From an uncultured Bacillota bacterium (GTDB lineage Bacteria > Bacillota > Dehalobacteriia > UBA4068): 35,623 bases of DNA. The DNA lies in NCBI GenBank assembly GCA_934271085.1, contig CAKQQU010000010.1:1-35623 (forward strand), in the 5' to 3' direction. Below the pieces are notes generated by a model. It saw nothing but the letters and a program-made list of their open reading frames with translations. It made no database searches and was not told the DNA's origin. The position numbers were made by a program, and so were the translations under genes. Shown one piece after another: positions 8,797 through 16,115 of this stretch; the first letter of the stretch is position 1, and each line of letters starts with the position of its first letter.

Positions 8797-9522
8797 CTAT
8801 TCTGCCTTAAGAATATCTTTTTGCAGTTTGCGTATTATTCTTTTTTCCAGCCGGGATATATAGGACTGGGATATTCCCAACATATCTGCTACTTCCTTCT
8901 GAGTCTTTTCTTCTTTGCCGAAAAGACCGAAGCGGGTTTCCATAATAATTTTTTCCCGTTGTGTCAGCTTTCCCACTGATGCGTAAAGCAGTTTTCTTTC
9001 CATATCGCTTTCCAGTGATTTATAAATAATATCACTGTCTGTGCCCAGAATATCCGATAACAGCAGTTCATTACCGTCCCAATCTATATTCAGAGGCTCG
9101 TCAAAGCTTACTTCGGCCTTTATTTTGCTGTAACGGCGCAGATACATCAGTATTTCGTTTTCGATGCAGCGGCTGGCATAGGTGGCCAGCTTGATCTTTT
9201 TTTGGGGATCGAAAGTATTTACAGCCTTTATCAATCCTATGGTGCCTATGGATATAAGGTCTTCTATGCCTACGCCGCTGTTTTCAAATTTACGGGCTAT
9301 ATATACCACAAGGCGCAGATTATGTTCAATAAGAGTCTGCCTTGCTTCCATATCTTTAGCGGCCAGTCTTTCCAGAAGGATCTGTTCTTTGTCGGGAGGG
9401 ATAGGCGGAGGCAGAATATCGCTGCCGCCAATATAGTGGATCTTATTTTTTAGCGGTAAAAATTTCAGGAGCCTGATAAGCTGCAGATAAGGGTTGAGCA
9501 GTATTTTGTTTTTCAAGCGCAT
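8797..9522 (-). CDS. sigE: Sporulation sigma factor E precursor (pro-sigma-E)
   Basis: Mother-cell sigma factor, 241 residues, made as an inactive membrane-bound precursor and activated by SpoIIGA. The hydrophobic/basic pro-region (about 1-30) ends at [12 protein letters not shown], the conserved processing region. Region 2 ([15 protein letters not shown] to [28 protein letters not shown]) and region 4 with the helix-turn-helix ([20 protein letters not shown]) are intact. I start at the ATG at 9522, which follows AGGAGG, and not at the in-frame ATG at 9537, which would place that site inside the gene; the spacing is rather short. The gene overlaps spoIIGA by ten bases. sigG, which follows sigE in Bacillus, is not here. 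Confidence 0.95.
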   Translation of the reverse strand: MRLKNKILLNPYLQLIRLLKFLPLKNKIHYIGGSDILPPPIPPDKEQILLERLAAKDMEARQTLIEHNLRLVVYIARKFENSGVGIEDLISIGTIGLIKAVNTFDPQKKIKLATYASRCIENEILMYLRRYSKIKAEVSFDEPLNIDWDGNELLLSDILGTDSDIIYKSLESDMERKLLYASVGKLTQREKIIMETRFGLFGKEEKTQKEVADMLGISQSYISRLEKRIIRKLQKDILKAE

Positions 9523-10439
9523 GATACCTCCTTGCATTTTTCCCCGCCGGATATTATTTCCGGATTGACTATTGCCTGGTTGCCGTTGCCAAGATCTTCT
9601 TTGGCGATGCAGATCATTACCTGAGCGGTTTTTTGCCGGAATTTGCCTTCGATTATCAATTCATCCGGCCGGAATCCCAGCATTAATCCATTGGACTGCC
9701 CGATGCTGGCATAGGGGATCAGCCGCAATTTTTTCAACCAGCCGCTGCGTCCCTGTTCCGCTATGCTGTGAATTATTGCCCCAGGGTCATCACTGTGTTC
9801 ATCCTCTATGGCCCTCTTAAGGTATTCGGGGAAAAGTGAGCGTATTGCCTGGTAATTGGCAACTACTACCGGCAAGCCGCTTATTGGTTCCAGCAGGTCG
9901 TTTCCGGTATCCAGAAGTGCCTGCAGCCTGCAGCTTTTACCACCGACAGATATGGTGATATGAAAGCGGAAATCATCCTTGTGCAGGCTTCGGCGCAGAA
10001 GATTGATACTGCGTTTGCCAAGTATAAGGCCAATAAAAAGGGCGAACAGCAGGGAGCCGGCTTTAAAGGTCTGAAGGGGTGCCAGGATGATGCCGTTCTG
10101 CTCCAGCAACCTTTCCCCGGCAAGAGCGGCGCCGGCCAGAGTAAAAGCCGCCAAATAGAATATTCCTGCCAGTTTGATAAAGCTGAGGGGATCTTTCCAC
10201 TGATACGCTATCCTTAAAAGCAGCAAGGATACTGTTAATACGCAAAAGGGATTGGTCAGCCAGTTCAGGGCAGGGTAGACAGCGGTCAGTCCATACGCCG
10301 CTCCTGCTGCCGCCGCCAGAAAACAGCGGAGCAGGGAAATTTTTCTTCCGGCGATGCGCCCTGCGGTCCAAAGCAGAAAAAAATCACAAAAGAAATTGAG
10401 AGCCAGTAAAATATCGGCATAAACTATGTATTGGCCCAT
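9513..10439 (-). CDS. spoIIGA: SpoIIGA, pro-sigma-E processing aspartic protease
   Basis: Membrane protease, 308 residues, that cleaves pro-sigma-E in the mother cell after asymmetric division. The first half has about five hydrophobic segments (about 5-25, 35-55, 60-78, 86-108 and 123-142). The C-terminal half is a retropepsin-like domain with the active-site motif [11 protein letters not shown] (about 180-190), followed by PVVVANY and [17 protein letters not shown]. This order and length match known SpoIIGA. The ATG follows GGGAG by about eight bases. It overlaps sigE by ten bases, so protease and substrate are co-translated. I found no clear Spo0A box in the 150 bases upstream. Confidence 0.93.
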   Translation of the reverse strand: MGQYIVYADILLALNFFCDFFLLWTAGRIAGRKISLLRCFLAAAAGAAYGLTAVYPALNWLTNPFCVLTVSLLLLRIAYQWKDPLSFIKLAGIFYLAAFTLAGAALAGERLLEQNGIILAPLQTFKAGSLLFALFIGLILGKRSINLLRRSLHKDDFRFHITISVGGKSCRLQALLDTGNDLLEPISGLPVVVANYQAIRSLFPEYLKRAIEDEHSDDPGAIIHSIAEQGRSGWLKKLRLIPYASIGQSNGLMLGFRPDELIIEGKFRQKTAQVMICIAKEDLGNGNQAIVNPEIISGGEKCKEVSCA

Positions 10440-10576
10440 TGTTTTTCTCCCGCCAATTTGCTTTCAGCCAGCTTCTGTAATATTTATGCTATATCTTATG
10501 CTGAGGTTTATACTATCATTACCCTGTTGGCTTTTGCTGTTTATATTGTACCCTATGGAAAGAAAATAATATGTTG

Positions 10577-10614
10577 CTTTGGAGGAGTTTTTTACTGCTC
10601 CCCCAAAGTTTTTT
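10577..10614. terminator. Terminator-like hairpin at the end of the spore protein gene
   Basis: An 11-base-pair stem with one G-T wobble (10577-10587 with 10598-10608) overlaps the last codons and stop of the spore protein gene. On the plus strand it is followed by TTTTTT; on the minus strand only by an AT-rich stretch. It probably separates that gene from spoIIGA. Confidence 0.55.
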
Positions 10615-10900
10615 CAGCGTTGTTTTTACCAGTATCGTCTTTTGCCGTACCTACGTCCAATATTTCGTTCATGGATACCTGATCTGATGCCTGGCCGGCG
10701 GCATCTTCGGAAAGGGCTTTTTTCCTGGCGGCAAAGATTCCGCCCAGTTGGCCGCTTTCTGCCGCCGAGAGCCCTGCCCATCCGTTATTCTGTACTTTGG
10801 GCAGTAATCCCAGTTCCTTAGCTATTTCTACTTTCATTTTTTCCCAGTCCTCCGGTCGTTTTTTTATTTTGCTTTTGCGGGATCTTTTGATTTCTTCCAT
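10592..10900 (-). CDS. Small acid-soluble spore protein, alpha/beta type, with long C-terminal tail
   Basis: A 102-residue protein. Residues about 14-60 match the alpha/beta SASP pattern: a basic lead, MKVEIAKELGL and then GWAGLSAAESGQLGG ending in a basic RKK cluster. These proteins coat forespore DNA and protect it from UV. The E-I-A triplet (25-27) is where the germination protease GPR cuts in the family. The last 40 residues are acidic and polar, an extension most members lack. The ATG at 10900 is chosen because GGGGTGA is six to seven bases upstream; the open frame continues upstream into yigZ but without family similarity. Base composition matches its neighbours. Confidence 0.82.
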   Translation of the reverse strand: MEEIKRSRKSKIKKRPEDWEKMKVEIAKELGLLPKVQNNGWAGLSAAESGQLGGIFAARKKALSEDAAGQASDQVSMNEILDVGTAKDDTGKNNAEKTLGEQ

Positions 10901-10905
10901 AAAAA

Positions 10906-10931
10906 TCACCCCGAGACTATTATGTCCGGGG
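10906..10931 (-). promoter_or_regulatory. Hairpin over the ribosome site, with sigma-G/F-like -10
   Basis: Arms CCCCG-A-GAC (10909-10917) and GTC-CGGGG (924-931 of 10,9xx) pair around a six-base loop, and the ribosome site GGGGTGA of the spore protein gene lies in the 3' arm on the minus strand. The loop and flank on the minus strand read CATAATA (10918-10924), a match to the -10 of forespore sigma factors; the -35 is weak. It may be a translational lock or a promoter, not clearly both. Confidence 0.45.
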
Positions 10932-11003
10932 CGCGTGTTTTTTATCATATTTATAATTTGCTGATCAGGTTTTCTGTTTGCGGCCGGCTGCTTTAGTGCG
11001 GCA

Positions 11004-11642
11004 TTACAGGTATTGCTCCAGATAAGCGCTTTCGGCAAGCTGCTCCAGGTGATAAGATCCGTTGCTTGCCTCCTGCAGTTTTGCGGCCAGTTGAGAAATA
11101 ATATCCAAAGGCGCCGCGCAGATAATACAGACTTTATCACTGAATATTTTATCTCTTATCTGCACCTGCAGGCTGTTTAATATGCTTTCTGCTTTGGCCA
11201 AAAAAGGATAATCAATGCTTATGACTATTTTTTTGGCAGGGATGCGGCAGATTTTTTGCGATTGATCGACTGCCATCTGGGCTGCCCGGGCATAAGCTCT
11301 TGTCAATCCCCCCGCGCCCAGCAGGACGCCGCCGAAATAGCGGGTGACTATCAGTACCACATTATGCAGGTTGGCTTTTTTCAAAGATTCCAGTACCGGT
11401 TTGCCTCCGGTGCCTGCCGGTTCCCCGTCATCCGAGCTGCGGGTGAACTGGTCCTGCTCGCCGATTATCCAGGCATAAACATTGTGCCGCGCGCCTTTGT
11501 TGCGGTTACGCACATCTGCCAGCATGGCTTTAGCCTCATCTTCGTTTTCCGCAGGAAAAAGCTGGCCGATAAAACGGGATTTTTTCTCGGTGAATTCGGC
11601 GCAGACCGGCGCGGCTATGGTTATTTGCGGCTTTTGCTCCAT
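11004..11642 (-). CDS. yigZ: YigZ/IMPACT family protein
   Basis: A 212-residue cytosolic protein of the YigZ family. Residues about 1-115 form the UPF0029/Impact N-terminal domain, with KKSRFIG (about 18-24), RHNVYAWIIG, SSDDGEPAGTGGKPVL (about 68-83) and the VTRYFGGVLLGAGGLTRAYA stretch (about 99-118). A C-terminal DUF1949 domain follows. The bacterial function is unresolved; eukaryotic IMPACT regulates translation under stress. I use the ATG at 11642, two bases after the trmL stop; an earlier in-frame start would overlap trmL and add unrelated residues. Its ribosome site is weak, so coupling to trmL is likely. Confidence 0.93.
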   Translation of the reverse strand: MEQKPQITIAAPVCAEFTEKKSRFIGQLFPAENEDEAKAMLADVRNRNKGARHNVYAWIIGEQDQFTRSSDDGEPAGTGGKPVLESLKKANLHNVVLIVTRYFGGVLLGAGGLTRAYARAAQMAVDQSQKICRIPAKKIVISIDYPFLAKAESILNSLQVQIRDKIFSDKVCIICAAPLDIISQLAAKLQEASNGSYHLEQLAESAYLEQYL

Positions 11643-11643
11643 A

Positions 11644-12105
11644 TTACCATACCAGATTGGGGAAACCCTGTTGCCGCAGAGCCTCGTAAAGGATGATGGC
11701 AACCGAGTTGGCCAGGTTAAGGGAACGGATATCTTTGCCCATGGGGATGCGGATATTGTTTTCCGGTATCAGATCCCGGATCTCCGGGGAGAGGCCGGCG
11801 GTCTCTTTGCCAAATACCAAAAAGTCGTCCGGTTGGAATTGTACATCGCTGTAGCAGCGCTTTGCTTTAGTGGTGGCAAAGAAAAAGCGCCCCTGGGGAT
11901 ATTGCTCCATTACTTCGGCAAAGCTGTCATGATAATGTAGATCCAGGTATTGCCAGTAGTCAAGGCCGGCTCTTTTAAGATGCTTATCATCCGTGGAAAA
12001 GCCTAAAGGCCGCACCAGATGTAAAGTGCTGCCTGTAACTGCGCAGGTGCGGGATATATTGCCGGTATTATTGGGGATCTCTGGCTCTACTAAAACAATG
12101 TGCAT
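11644..12105 (-). CDS. trmL: tRNA (cytidine/uridine-34 2'-O)-methyltransferase
   Basis: SPOUT-fold methyltransferase, 153 residues, that methylates the wobble ribose of tRNA-Leu isoacceptors using S-adenosylmethionine. The protein starts MHIVLVEPEIPNNTGNISRTC, the family signature, and ends with the knot region LVFGKETAGLS (about 96-106), RIPM (about 118-121) and RSLNLANSVAIILYEALRQ (about 126-144). Length is exactly that of TrmL. GAGGTGA lies six to seven bases before the ATG. It is followed directly by yigZ. A possible substrate, tRNA-Leu(CAG), is encoded at the right end of this same window, though TrmL is best known to modify the CAA and UAA isoacceptors. Confidence 0.94.
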   Translation of the reverse strand: MHIVLVEPEIPNNTGNISRTCAVTGSTLHLVRPLGFSTDDKHLKRAGLDYWQYLDLHYHDSFAEVMEQYPQGRFFFATTKAKRCYSDVQFQPDDFLVFGKETAGLSPEIRDLIPENNIRIPMGKDIRSLNLANSVAIILYEALRQQGFPNLVW

Positions 12106-12183
12106 ATTTTCACCTCTTGGTTTTATTTGCAGCAGATATACGCCCCTTTGTCAGCTCTTTTGTATAAAGGGGTTTGTTTTTAA

Positions 12184-12219
12184 AAACTAAAAGACGGGAA
12201 AAATCCCGTCTTTTAGTTT
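12184..12219 (-). terminator. Terminator of the C45/AmiS cluster
   Basis: A perfect 15-base-pair stem (12184-12198 with 12205-12219, loop of six) ends on the minus strand in a run of Ts. It lies 36 bases after the AmiS/UreI stop and fits the end of that transcript. Confidence 0.85.
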
Positions 12220-12254
12220 CTATATGGTTTTCGGTAAATCCTTTAAAATGGCAA

Positions 12255-12779
12255 TTATGACCAAAGGCCGCCCCAGACACCCATGAACATCATAATGCCG
12301 GGAATGAAAGCGGCTAACGTGCCTTCAACAATGCAGAATACAGGGGTGAATTTGGGATTGGATTTGACTTTGGTGCAGCTTTCGATGCAGCCCCAGCCCC
12401 ACAGCAGGGACCATGCCAACCACAGATAAGCGGTACCGTAGTCGCCGCCGGTGAGGCAGACGATGCCGAATACAATGGCGAAGATAGCCACAAGTCCGGC
12501 ATACCAGCCGTATACTCTGATATCCAGACCAAAGGTAAGGGTAGCAGCCAAAATAAGATAAGTAAAACCGAAGAGGAAGAAGCCGCAGCATAGCTGGAAA
12601 TCTGCCAGTTCAACGCCTCTGGCCAGGCCAATGAAAGCGCCGATAACCATAAGTCCGCCGGTTACCCAGTCCATGACAGAGCAGCTTTTGGCATTGGCTC
12701 CACCTATGGAGAGTAAACCGTTAACTATCAGTACGAGTCCAACAAAGACTAATGCTACAGGTAAAAAAGAAGCAAACAT
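12255..12779 (-). CDS. AmiS/UreI family amide or urea channel
   Basis: A 174-residue integral membrane protein with six hydrophobic helices (about 4-26, 36-54, 61-82, 88-109, 114-133 and 143-168). The family forms hexameric channels passing urea or short aliphatic amides. Family-like features include the LVLIVNGLLSIG first helix, FLFGFTYLILA in helix 3 and the aromatic stretch YLWLAWSLLWGWG in helix 5, where UreI has its selectivity-filter tryptophans. GGGAGG precedes the ATG by about eight bases. It is the last gene after two C45 hydrolases, behind a strong hairpin. No urease or amidase genes are in the window, so the solute is unknown. Confidence 0.85.
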   Translation of the reverse strand: MFASFLPVALVFVGLVLIVNGLLSIGGANAKSCSVMDWVTGGLMVIGAFIGLARGVELADFQLCCGFFLFGFTYLILAATLTFGLDIRVYGWYAGLVAIFAIVFGIVCLTGGDYGTAYLWLAWSLLWGWGCIESCTKVKSNPKFTPVFCIVEGTLAAFIPGIMMFMGVWGGLWS

Positions 12780-12813
12780 CAGTATTTACCTCCCAATATT
12801 TTTTCTTTGTCAT

Positions 12814-12850
12814 AGATGAGGCTGACGGTATTTTTCCGTCAGCCTCATCT
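12814..12850 (-). other. Strong intercistronic hairpin between C45 gene and AmiS/UreI gene
   Basis: A perfect 15-base-pair stem (12814-12828 with 12836-12850) with a seven-base loop stands 18 bases after the C45 stop and before the channel gene. Neither side has a proper T-run outside the stem, so it looks less like a terminator than an mRNA stabiliser or partial attenuator that sets different levels of hydrolase and channel. Confidence 0.75.
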
Positions 12851-12868
12851 GCTAAGATAAAAGCCTGT

Positions 12869-13957
12869 TTACAGTGTGTAGAGTTTGTAGGGGTTCTGGC
12901 AAGGATTGTTGACAGTCCAGAGTTTGCCGTCTTCCGGTACGGCGACGCAGGAGAATACGGTATCGAACTGTTCGCCGATGGGGCCAGTGAGATCGCAGTG
13001 ACGGCAGATGGAATCCGGATATCCCCGATGATCCAGCAGGATCTCATTCATGAAGATTTCGGGAGTCAGTTCGCCATAATGATTGTTCATCAACTGGCGC
13101 ATACGGTATTCACGCAGCCAGCTGTCGGGGAAAGAGGACTGATCGTTCTGGCAATAGGGCTGGAGATAATGAGTCAGATAATGGTTGGAATGAGCCAGAA
13201 CATCATTTTCCGGCAGGACTATACCGCAGCGGAAGCCATCGGTGCTGGAGGCGGCAACTTCCACGTTGCAGATCTCGCCGTCTTTGCCAGCCATAGTATA
13301 GTCGAAGGAGGATGCGGCATTGGACTGGGTGACTACACGAATGCCGTCGGGAACGTTTTTCTGGGTCAGGATCTTATTGCAGATGAAAGCGTAGGGAACG
13401 CCCACTCTGCCGTTTCCTCTGGTCAGCAGCAGGTTGATGAACAGACCGAAGCCGCGATCATTGATACCGACCTGGGCCAGATGACCGGGCCAGGTAACAG
13501 TCAGGTAGGAAGGTTTGCCCTTGGGATGGATGCGCTCGACGATGGTGGGAGCATTGGGATACCAGTCGAAGTTCTGGCCCAGTATGGTCTTGCCGTCTTT
13601 GGTGGCCTTGCCGGAGCAGGCAAAATCGGTGCAGCCAAAAGCAGCGGGGCCGCAGGAATCCAGTTCCCAGCCGCCCTGGATGAAGAGGATCTCATCGGTG
13701 GTCATATTTGCGCCTTCGGCAATACCTTCGATCTCTTCCCACAGTTCGGGAGCATAATCTTTGGCAGGCTGCTCGAATTTTTTGCAGACCTTGATCATGT
13801 CTTCCAGTTTGTCAGGGAAGATGGTGCTCAGAACGTCAAACCAGTAGGGGATGACTGTTCTGATCTGGTCGCGCATTTCTTCACCGATTTGACGTCCGAT
13901 TTCTCTTTCGGTACCGGCAAATTCATAGAATGGGAATGCTTTGTGCTCGATCTTCAT
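12869..13957 (-). CDS. C45-family self-processing acyltransferase/hydrolase, copy 1
   Basis: A 362-residue Ntn-hydrolase of the acyl-CoA:6-aminopenicillanate acyltransferase (AAT, peptidase C45) family. These proteins cut themselves before a Cys that becomes the N-terminal nucleophile; the family then hydrolyses or transfers acyl groups on amides (isopenicillin N acyltransferase, carcinine hydrolase). Here the expected cleavage is Gly108/Cys109 in FGCTDFACSGKATKDGKT, followed by ILGQNFDWYPN. Downstream AHSNHYL, DSWLREYRM and HRGYPDSICRH are shared with copy 2. No signal peptide is seen, so it is cytosolic. AGGAGG lies eight bases before the ATG. The true substrate is unknown. Confidence 0.88.
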   Translation of the reverse strand: MKIEHKAFPFYEFAGTEREIGRQIGEEMRDQIRTVIPYWFDVLSTIFPDKLEDMIKVCKKFEQPAKDYAPELWEEIEGIAEGANMTTDEILFIQGGWELDSCGPAAFGCTDFACSGKATKDGKTILGQNFDWYPNAPTIVERIHPKGKPSYLTVTWPGHLAQVGINDRGFGLFINLLLTRGNGRVGVPYAFICNKILTQKNVPDGIRVVTQSNAASSFDYTMAGKDGEICNVEVAASSTDGFRCGIVLPENDVLAHSNHYLTHYLQPYCQNDQSSFPDSWLREYRMRQLMNNHYGELTPEIFMNEILLDHRGYPDSICRHCDLTGPIGEQFDTVFSCVAVPEDGKLWTVNNPCQNPYKLYTL

Positions 13958-14040
13958 TTGTTTTTCCTCCTAAAAATTTTTTATTTCCATTCGCCGCATG
14001 GCGAATAAGGTGCTTGGTATGGATGCCAATATGCTATGGA

Positions 14041-15114
14041 TTAAAGTGTGTATTTCTTATAGCAGCCGTTCTCGCAGGGATTATTTGTGGCCAAAATATA
14101 GCCGTCCTCGGGAACGGAGATCATGGACATGGAAGTTTCGAACTGTTCGCCGATGGGGCCGGTGGTGTCGCAATGGCGGCAGATGGAATCCGGATAACCG
14201 CGGTGATCCGTGAGGATATGTTTCATGACTTCGGGGCACAGCTCGCCGCGTTTATCTTCCATAAGCTGCTGCAAACGATACTGGCGCAGGAAAGAATCAG
14301 GGAAGGAAGTCTGATCTGCCAAGTCGTCTTTCTGCAGATAATGGCAAAGATAATGGTTGGAATGGGCAAGAATATCATCATGAGGCAGTATGCAGCCGCA
14401 TTTGTCGGGAGTAGTCTCAACATCGATAATCTCGCCGTCTTTGCCGGCCAGCATATGGTTAAAAGCTATTGCCCTGGGGGTCTGGGCGATAACGCGAATC
14501 ATATCAGGCACGTTTTTCTGGGTCAGCACTTTGGCGGCAATAAGATTGTATGGGACGCCGGCGCGGGCAACGGGGCAGAGCAAAATATTCACGAACTGTC
14601 CGATGCCATATTCATTGATGCCCACCTGAGGCAGATGGCCTGCCAAAGTTACGGACAGAAAAGCCGGGCCGTTATCAGGTTTGACTCTCATGACAATTAC
14701 CTTGGAACCCGCATACCAGTCGTAGTTCTGGCCCAGAATGGTCTTGCCGTCTTTGGTGGCCTTGCCGGATGCAGCATAACTGGTGCAGCCCATGAAAGCC
14801 GGGAAAGCGGCATCCAGTTCGAAAGCGCCTGCCATGTAGAACAGCTCATCAACGGTCATGCCGGAGGCTTCCGCCATACCTTCGATCATGGCGAACTGAT
14901 CAGGGGTGTGATCCTTGGCGGGCTGCTGGAAAACCTTGGTGGCGGCTATCATTTCGTCCATGGATTTACCGGGGATAAGATCTGCAAGGTTGCCAAACCA
15001 CCAGTCCTTCATGTAATGAAAATCCTCACGCAGAGCTTCGCCGTATTGGCGCCCGATCTCTTTGTATGAGCCGGAAAATTCATAGAATGGGAAGTGTGCG
15101 AATTCGTGTTTCAT
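14041..15114 (-). CDS. C45-family self-processing acyltransferase/hydrolase, copy 2
   Basis: A 357-residue paralogue of the next gene, collinear along its whole length, and first in the three-gene unit. The predicted self-cleavage is Gly109/Cys110 in FMGCTSYAASGKATKDGKT, then ILGQNYDWYAG. Shared landmarks are FPFYEFSGSYKEIGRQYGEA at the N-terminus, KVLTQKNVPD, AHSNHYL, DSFLRQYRL, GYPDSICRHCDTTGPIGEQF and the KKYTL-type end. It differs mainly in the region before the nucleophile and in the central loop (about 240-250). This suggests a local duplication followed by change of substrate range. A GAGG site lies nine bases before the ATG. Location is cytosolic. Confidence 0.88.
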   Translation of the reverse strand: MKHEFAHFPFYEFSGSYKEIGRQYGEALREDFHYMKDWWFGNLADLIPGKSMDEMIAATKVFQQPAKDHTPDQFAMIEGMAEASGMTVDELFYMAGAFELDAAFPAFMGCTSYAASGKATKDGKTILGQNYDWYAGSKVIVMRVKPDNGPAFLSVTLAGHLPQVGINEYGIGQFVNILLCPVARAGVPYNLIAAKVLTQKNVPDMIRVIAQTPRAIAFNHMLAGKDGEIIDVETTPDKCGCILPHDDILAHSNHYLCHYLQKDDLADQTSFPDSFLRQYRLQQLMEDKRGELCPEVMKHILTDHRGYPDSICRHCDTTGPIGEQFETSMSMISVPEDGYILATNNPCENGCYKKYTL

Positions 15115-15159
15115 GATTAGTACCTCTTTTCTTTTTAATTTAATATAGATGACTCAGTG

Positions 15160-15198
15160 CTATTAATTAGGCATATTGTGTTTCTCAATATGCTTAAT
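15160..15198 (-). promoter_or_regulatory. Candidate promoter with overlapping inverted repeat for the C45 cluster
   Basis: On the minus strand TTGAGA (15183-15188) and TAATAG (15160-15165) are 17 bases apart. A 13-base-pair inverted repeat with one wobble (15166-15178 with 15186-15198) covers the spacer and part of the -35, a layout expected of a repressor operator. About 45 bases separate it from the first C45 start codon. Confidence 0.55.
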
Positions 15199-15913
15199 CC
15201 CATAATTAACTTTTATTGCAATTATTTGCTTTAATGCCACCTTATTTTGCAATGACTCGATTTTCCAATATTCTTAATTTCCAAATATTCTTAATATTTA
15301 AATTAATAATACACATAATCAAAAACAACATGATGTTTTATCTACATTTTATCATTAATGCAATATCTATTACCAAAACGGCTGATTTTCTGGATGATTA
15401 TGAAGGATTTAATGGATAAATATTATGCTATTATGCTTTTTATCCGGGGATATCTCCGGAATACTTGACTTTTTGCTTGACCATGACGTTTAAACAATTT
15501 GCAATTATCCGCTAAAAACAGGATAAATATATTTATTAGTCATATATAAAATTACCAGTTAAAAGTATTGATCGATATGCGTTTTGACAGAACCAAGCGG
15601 TAATTACACGAAAAAAATAGGGCAAATGCGTGCTGAACAGGATTTTGCGGGACAATCGACATGATTTGTTTTTTGTATGAAATTTTGAGAAAAAAATAAA
15701 TTTTTTATATGATTTTTTATCTAAGCTGCCTGTTAGATATCGCCAGTTGTATATTATGCATTAATATACCGGTTCAAGGTTAAATATCCAATTATTTAAT
15801 TTGATTTGACTGGTTACTGTTTTCCACTGAGGTTCATTTATATTATTTAAATATTTATTTTAATTTAATAATCTAAAAATATAGTTTTTCAATGTCCATT
15901 CAGGACTTCTGTC
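15199..15913. other. AT-rich gene-free region with short repeats and palindromes
   Basis: I see no convincing gene here. It holds a near-perfect tandem repeat of 16-17 bases (15263-15278 and 15279-15295, TTCCAATATTCTTAAT), an 18-base imperfect palindrome TCCGGGGATATCTCCGGA (15443-15460) and a 21-base near-palindrome centred on ATGCAT (15749-15769). Short open frames have no ribosome sites. The composition is clearly more AT-rich than the flanking genes. Confidence 0.6.
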
Positions 15914-15990
15914 TGGTCGGGGTGAAAGGATTTGAACCTTCGACCTCTGCGTCCCGAACGCAGCGCTCTACCAAGCTGAGCCACACCCCG
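15914..15990 (-). tRNA. tRNA-Pro(CGG)
   Basis: The minus strand folds as a complete 77-base tRNA. The acceptor CGGGGTG pairs with CACCCCG, with discriminator A and an encoded CCA end. The D arm is GCTC/GAGC. The anticodon stem CTGCG/CGCAG encloses loop TTCGGGA, anticodon CGG, which reads CCG proline codons. The T arm is GAAGG/CCTTT with loop TTCAAAT. It stands alone between two AT-rich gaps. Confidence 0.97.
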
Positions 15991-16024
15991 CAATTGCTTT
16001 TGTGACAGTCTTAATTTCGACTTA

Positions 16025-16053
16025 ATCATACAACTATTTTTTTTCAGTGTCAA
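16025..16053 (-). promoter_or_regulatory. Consensus promoter for tRNA-Pro
   Basis: On the minus strand TTGACA (16048-16053) and TATGAT (16025-16030) are 17 bases apart and end 35 bases before the tRNA 5' end. This is a strong primary-sigma promoter. Confidence 0.85.
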
Positions 16054-16115
16054 GTGTCTGCTTTTGAAATATTGACTGCAAATTTTTCATCGGCTCTTTA
16101 TTAATATTTAAGTTG

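Noticed and set aside
10440..10591. Spo0A box or typical promoter before spoIIGA
   Set aside because: No TGTCGAA-like site and no convincing -35/-10 pair at 17 or 21 bases could be found by eye.
12143..12172. CCCCTTT...AAAGGGG stem followed by Ts on the plus strand
   Set aside because: The loop is 16 bases and there is no plus-strand gene upstream to terminate; probably chance.
12752..15069. Two long plus-strand open frames (418 and 379 codons) opposite the C45 genes that also resemble each other
   Set aside because: They mirror the two paralogous minus-strand genes, have no ribosome sites and no known domains; the likeness follows from the duplicated sense genes and codon bias.
15199..15913. 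CRISPR array in the repeat-containing AT-rich gap
   Set aside because: The repeats are only two adjacent units without regular spacers, and no cas genes are present.
15914..15990. tRNA-Pro as an integration site for the C45 cluster
   Set aside because: I found no repeat of the tRNA 3' end on the far side of the cluster and no integrase gene, so there is no direct sign of an island.
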